Below, piece after piece: positions 59,360 through 64,000 of a stretch of DNA of 64,000 nt; position 1 is the first letter of the stretch, and every line of letters starts with the position of its first letter. Made by a program: the position numbers and the translations under genes. The stretch comes from Sclerotinia nivalis (Eukaryota > Ascomycota > Leotiomycetes > Helotiales > Sclerotiniaceae): the NCBI GenBank assembly GCA_029531795.1, contig JAPEIS010000011.1, positions 1,860,001 through 1,924,000 on the forward strand, given 5' to 3'. The notes under the pieces are model-generated. The model was not told where the DNA came from. It saw only the letters and a program-made list of their open reading frames with translations, and ran no database searches.

Positions 59360-60606
59360 ATGGCTTCTAAACGTAAGTAACCACCATCACATGCCAACCA
59401 AGACATGATACCCAACATTGAAGAAACCAACCAACTGATTGTATTCTCTATAGAACAACTCCGCACGACCGTTACCGATCTTCTTAAGATCAATCATCCT
59501 ATCATCCTCGCTGGAATGAACGTTGCCGCAGGACCAAAACTCGCAGCAGCAGTAACAAATGCTGGTGGTCTTGGTGTTTTAGGGGGTATTGGATACACTC
59601 CTGATATGTTAAGAGAACAAATTGCCGAACTCAAATCATTTTTGGATGATAAGAACGCTCCATTCGGTGTTGATCTTTTACTTCCACAAGTTGGAGGTTC
59701 GGCGAGAAAGACAAAGTAAGCACGATCCCCTTTTACCTCTCCCTTGCCGCTGCACCCTTTGCCAGAACCTCTTTCTTCGATTAGTACCCACTTGCTGACA
59801 TAGGCCTTCTTAGCTACGATTATACCAAGGGAAAGTTAGACGAACTCATCACCATCATCATCGACAGCGGTGCTAAACTCTTTGTTTCCGCCGTCGGCGT
59901 ACCACCCAAACATGTCGTTGAACGACTACACAAAGCTGGTATTCTCTATGCCAACATGATCGGACACCCAAAACATGTTAAGAAATGCCTCGACCTCGGT
60001 GTTGATATCATTTGCGCACAAGGTGGAGAGGGTGGTGGACACACTGGAGATGTTCCCACTACTGTCTTAATCCCAGCTGTTGTCGAACTCTGCAAGGGAA
60101 AGACTAGTCCAATGAGTGGAAAGCCTGTTCAAGTTATTGCTGCAGGAGGTATCTTCAACGGAGCAACTGTTGCCGCAGCTTTGATGTTGGGCGCTAGTGC
60201 TGTGTGGGTTGGTACTAGATTCATCTTGACTGATGAGGCTGGTGCACCAAAGGCTCATCAAGAGGCCGTCAGAACTGCTGGACATGATGATAATGTTCGA
60301 ACCATTATCTTCACCGGTAGACCATTACGAGTACGAACCAACAGTTATATTCAAAACTGGGAAGAAAACCGTGCTGCTGAGATTAAGGAACTTACATCTA
60401 AGGGTGTCATTCCAGTTGAACACGATTTCGAGACTCTTGGTGATGATATAGATGATGAGACTATGGATAACGCACGACCTTTCTTGATGGGTAAAGCCGC
60501 TGCTGTTGTCAATGAGAAGAAGAGTGCAAAGGCTGTTGTTGATGAATTGGTTAGCGATGCAGTAGCATGCATTCATAATGGAGAGAAGTTGACAGCGAAG
60601 TTGTAA
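59360..60606 (+). CDS. Nitronate monooxygenase-like flavoprotein (2-nitropropane dioxygenase family)
   Basis: Three exons (59360-59372, 59454-59715, 59814-60606), 355 residues. The first exon encodes only four codons (MASK plus one base), a common fungal layout; it was chosen because the next in-frame upstream Met at 59405 precedes the acceptor and lacks similarity. TIM-barrel FMN motifs: INHPIILAGMNVAAGPKLAAAVTNAGG at the N-terminus, SAVGVP, IICAQGGEGGGHTGDVPT, VQVIAAGGIFNG and GASAVWVGTRFILTDEA. The GGHTG segment is the glycine-rich phosphate/flavin site with the family's His. It would oxidise alkyl nitronates or propionate-3-nitronate. A relation to enoyl-reductase type enzymes is possible, but the pattern fits the nitronate family better. 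The third-exon acceptor is TTCTTAG before TACGATTATACC; the nearer CATAG would cause a stop. Confidence 0.9.
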
Positions 60607-62732
60607 AGTATTATATCAAATGATTTAATAGGTCGTTGAGTGAAGTTGATGAGGTTGAGATTATGAGATGATTTGCATAGAGGCATGATTAGAGTGGCTG
60701 ATGCGCTTATGGATGAGCTGATGACTACTACTCGGTCGGTTTGTCTATTCATTCCTACATAGCAATTGAGTATGACCATCAAGCTCTTGGACAGACAGAG
60801 GAATTGAAACCTCTGAGAAATTAGATAATCTAGGGATTAGGTTTTGATATATCTATTTGCAATTACAATACCATAGAATCATATTATTCGTATACCTTTG
60901 ATTCTTTTCTTGCCCTGAAAGATGCTTCACCTTGTGGCTGAACCGACTTATTAGCCAACACATTGATTCGAATGATATTCAGACTCTCCTCTCCCTTTTT
61001 CAAATCACATTTGTCATAAGTCTAGCCACCGCAAAAGATTGAATACCTACTCACTGATTCATTCATTACAGCTCATCAAAACTTAACCTGTATCATAAAA
61101 GAGGGTGGAAACATTAGAACATTTTAACAACAACGCAGATTGTGTTACATGACTTAGATAAGGTTGAGAGAAAGAGCTTGCTCTCTATGATTCTCCCTGA
61201 AAGTGACCATGACCACAGACCACAGACTGTATATGATTGGTTGGATTCATTAATAAGCATGTATGCTCACGTGTCGCAACGCACGGTCACCCCCTCCGCA
61301 CCCATCATCATTCCTTCTTCTCTGCCATACCTGCTGTATTAAAAATATGACTATATAATCTTCCCCTTCTGTACCTAAATGATGACAAAATTATGTGTGA
61401 TAGCCCAGTGGTTATATGAACGCATTTCCGTGTTTCACTGAGATGTCTATTTTCTCTGAGAAGTCAATAGACATCTCATTTAATGATCACAATTATTTCT
61501 GACAAGGGCCATTATTCTTTGAATAATTGTTACCCACGTCATGGTGATCAAATATCCTTGTAATCCGATGTCTCTGCTTTGGTACCTGAGATACTCCACT
61601 TGCATTAAATCCTGCGCCCACAGTTTGTTCGTTTTGAACATACAGATCTACATTTAAAAAACTATATACTACAGATCAAATATCAATTTTTGATGTTTTT
61701 CATTTTTTTATGTGTATTTGATAGAGAATAATGAATGGAATCTAATGATGCTATTGATGGATTTTTGAAAGGTAAGTTGAAGCTTCTGTATTGATTTCAC
61801 TTTCGAGGTTTGATTTTTGGTGAAAAGGGAAGTTACAAGTCTTCATGATGGAAATCGGGTATTTTTCGGAAGTGGAAAGTGATTAACGTCACATGTTTTT
61901 TTTTTTGGAAGGCAGCAAAGTAACGATAGTTCACGTGATCACCACGTCGATGTTAAGACAGAATTTGTCACATGATCAGCCTGGTTCGGGATTAGGGTTA
62001 GGCCGTAGGCTGGTCACCAACTCTTGTGAAGTTTTTTTGGAGGGAACGGGACTCTTAGTCACGTGCTTAATAGGAATTAGTAATAACTTTTCTTTTACAG
62101 AGTACGTACTTTCGTCATTCTTCACTCAATTCATTCATCAACACGTTCACACGACTTCATGTAAGAGTCATCAAGGCTGTGCAATAACAATATTTATATA
62201 TATCAGAAGAACAAAAATGATTTCAAATATCTTCTCAATGATTACTACATATCCATATACAAAAATTGCGCGTCTTTTACCAATGAAGTCAAAAGAGTAT
62301 GCAAAAAATGCAAAAACCCATCCATCACTCCACTCAGGATCTTGGGCTGGACCAAGGCAGATCGTCGCGGATCCGTATCGGCCGATAAAAAAAACTATGA
62401 CGTCTAGCGTGTGTCGCAAATGAGACTGGTTTGGTACCTGGAAGTTGGTTGGCGTATATCCTAAAAATCTATGTAGATTATGCGGTAAGACTATTTGATT
62501 ATTTATTTTGATCATTTATTTTTTCTTCACTTATCTTTTTGATCGTTCTGTATAACTTCATTTTCGCAAAAGTCTTAACTCGATTGTTTGGTTGGACTCT
62601 CTTCTCGTCTATTGCCTGTGTACTCATCTGGTCTGCCAATATCACATCGTCTTGTTGGCTGGATTTATTTCCACCTTGAGAAGCAAATCAACAAATCTTT
62701 TCACAATTGGTGGTTCCATATAATCATTCAAG
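60607..62732. other. Intergenic region with one clear hairpin
   Basis: About 2.1 kb with no recognisable gene; the 176-codon open frame at 61893-62423 has no motif and no upstream context. A 12-bp perfect inverted repeat lies at 61440-61477. Confidence 0.5.
61440..61477. repeat. Perfect 12-bp inverted repeat (hairpin)
   Basis: Arms GAGATGTCTATT and AATAGACATCTC separated by 14 bases. Could form a stem-loop in RNA or be a small binding-site dyad. It is far from any assigned gene end, so not obviously a terminator. Confidence 0.8.
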
Positions 62733-63696
62733 ATGTTTGGAATATCATATTGGATGATACCTGTTTTCTCAGGAATAGTATGGCTTGCCATGCTCCTTGC
62801 TATGTTATTGACCTGGATCGTTGCAGATGGTTCTCCGATAATTACACCTATGGATGGTGGTCAAACCATTGCGTTCGTATACCCATTCTTACCCTCTCAA
62901 CCCTTCCCTAATACTTTCGAAGATACATTTCAGATATCGGAGCACATGAACTTCAACCACTTTTCATTGCAATGGGTACAGTAACTGTGGTTACCTTCAA
63001 CATTGTATTTATTTCCGAGAGATGGTTACGACATAGAGGAAGATTACATGGAAATACGTCGACTTTTCAAAAAGTCTTGTCGAGTCTTGCTATTATCTGT
63101 TCGATTGCAGGTGGAATCGGTTTGATCTGTCTTACCTGTCTCAACAATGTTCATCACCACACTGCACACGATGTTTGCCTCGCCATCTTCATGTAAGTTT
63201 TTTCCACCTCACAAGGAGACTCTACTAATACTAACAACCCTTAAGTGGTGGATACATCCTCTCCGCCATCTTCATCTGCTGGGAATACCAACGACTGGGA
63301 ATCCACTACCGAGAACACCGCGTCCTCCGCATCTCCTTCTGGATAAAACTCGCCTTCATCTTCGTAGAACTCGGTCTCGCCATCGGATTTGGCGTCTGCA
63401 ATCGTAAATCATGGTGGAACACTGCTGCGATCCTCGAATGGATCATTGCCTTCATCTATACTTTCTACGTGTGGAGTTTCGCAATCGATTTTATCCCAGC
63501 GGTCCGAACGAAACATTATTCAAGTGGGGATACGGAAGCCGAAATGGCCATGGCGATGGAGGGGGGGAGTAGACAGAGGGGGTTTAGTGGAGTTGGAGAG
63601 GAACGGAGGGCGTATGCGAACACGGGGAGTGCGGGAAGTAGTGGGAATGGGAGGTGGAAAGCTGAGGAACCAGTTGTTCCGTCGAGGAATTTTTAG
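62733..63696 (+). CDS. FRAG1/DRAM/Sfk1-family membrane protein
   Basis: Three exons (62733-62872, 62923-63192, 63246-63696), 286 residues. About six hydrophobic segments: MIPVFSGIVWLAMLLAMLLTW, LFIAMGTVTVVTFNIVFI, VLSSLAIICSIAGGIGLICL, GGYILSAIFICWEY, FWIKLAFIFVELGLAIGFGV and AAILEWIIAFIYTFYVWSFA. The motif YISDIGAHELQPLFIAMG and CLNNVHHHTAHD are family signatures. The tail is hydrophilic and Gly/Ser/Arg-rich. Yeast Sfk1 works at the plasma membrane in PI4-kinase recruitment and phospholipid asymmetry; that exact role here is inferred. The first intron uses the unusual donor GTTCGT, supported because it alone restores QTIAYISDIGAHE. Without it the first frame stops at codon 84. Confidence 0.88.
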
Positions 63697-64000
63697 GTTC
63701 TTTGGTGTGTGGGGATGATGATTTTGTTTATATGAGAGACCTTAGGATTGAAAAGAAGATAATTGGGAGAATGGATTAGAGACGGGGTGCATAGATGTAT
63801 TTTTATGTCGCTGGGGAAAGAGGTTTGGCATTGGTGGTTTGATTAGATGACTAACTCGCTTGGCGCTTGGAGTTTGTAAAAGCATTTACGATCAATTGCA
63901 TGTACGCATAGAATGGGTTAGGAATGAATGATGGGGTGGTCAATGTTAATAATGTTAGACGAGATAATAAATGAAAAGTAATCAAGAAAATGATGTTTAT
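63697..64000. other. 3' flank
   Basis: Last 304 bases of the window; downstream flank of the membrane-protein gene, no further gene seen. Confidence 0.5.

Noticed and set aside
61893..62423. 176-codon plus-strand ORF upstream of the Sfk1/DRAM-type gene
   Set aside because: No family similarity, odd composition and no start context; probably chance.
1..64000. tRNA genes, rRNA genes, CRISPR arrays, telomere repeats
   Set aside because: No convincing T-arm/A-box pairs, rRNA cores, regularly spaced repeats or TTAGGG arrays were seen on scanning by eye.

Overview
The window is nuclear DNA of a filamentous ascomycete. Genes carry short spliceosomal introns (about 45-150 nt, GT...AG, CTAAC/CTGAT-like branch points), there are no operons, and the gene set is typical of a plant-associated mould: GH28 pectinase, GH72 cell-wall enzyme, tyrosinase, Zn2Cys6 factor and P450. 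Gene content, AT-rich spacers and mutation-riddled transposons fit a helotialean fungus such as the Sclerotiniaceae (Botrytis/Sclerotinia group). That placement is inference from style and families, not from a search.

Layout. 1-2.5 kb: no convincing gene. 2.5-4.8 kb: Zn2Cys6 transcription factor (-). 4.8-8.8 kb: gene-poor, with GATG-type repeats. 8.8-12.5 kb: divergent housekeeping pair, mitochondrial ribosomal protein bS21m (-) and an RBM25-like RRM/PWI splicing factor (+). 13.1-19.4 kb: accessory block of GH28 pectinase (+), cytochrome P450 (-, one in-frame stop) and HxxxD acyltransferase (+). 20.5-24.3 kb: DUF4470/MYND protein (+, two in-frame stops). 24.8-28.3 kb: Argonaute with an N-terminal cysteine cluster (-, one in-frame stop plus a stop/frameshift). 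28.9-29.6 kb: 2EXR/DUF7730-type protein (-, one in-frame stop). 31.0-33.6 kb: augmin subunit HAUS6-like (-). 36.0-37.6 kb: GH72 GPI-anchored glucanosyltransferase (+). 38.6-41.0 kb: tyrosinase (+).

41.7-54.3 kb is a transposon-marked accessory region. It holds a complete but dead pogo/Fot1-type DNA transposon with TA target duplication and 37-bp inverted termini. It also holds a tandem pair of uncharacterised cysteine-rich paralogues (-), a heavily degraded Tad-like LINE (-) interrupted by a 213-bp solo LTR with 5-bp target duplication, and a second LINE 3' end. 56.9-58.7 kb is bifunctional HPPK-DHPS folate synthesis (-). 59.4-60.6 kb is a nitronate-monooxygenase-like flavoenzyme (+). 62.7-63.7 kb is a FRAG1/DRAM/Sfk1 membrane protein (+).

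The most notable pattern is that four neighbouring accessory genes between 15.6 and 29.6 kb, including the RNAi Argonaute, are otherwise well preserved with intact splice phases but carry isolated in-frame stop codons. Flanking housekeeping genes are intact. RIP-type C-to-T decay, ordinary pseudogenisation, stop-codon recoding/editing and assembly error can all be tested.
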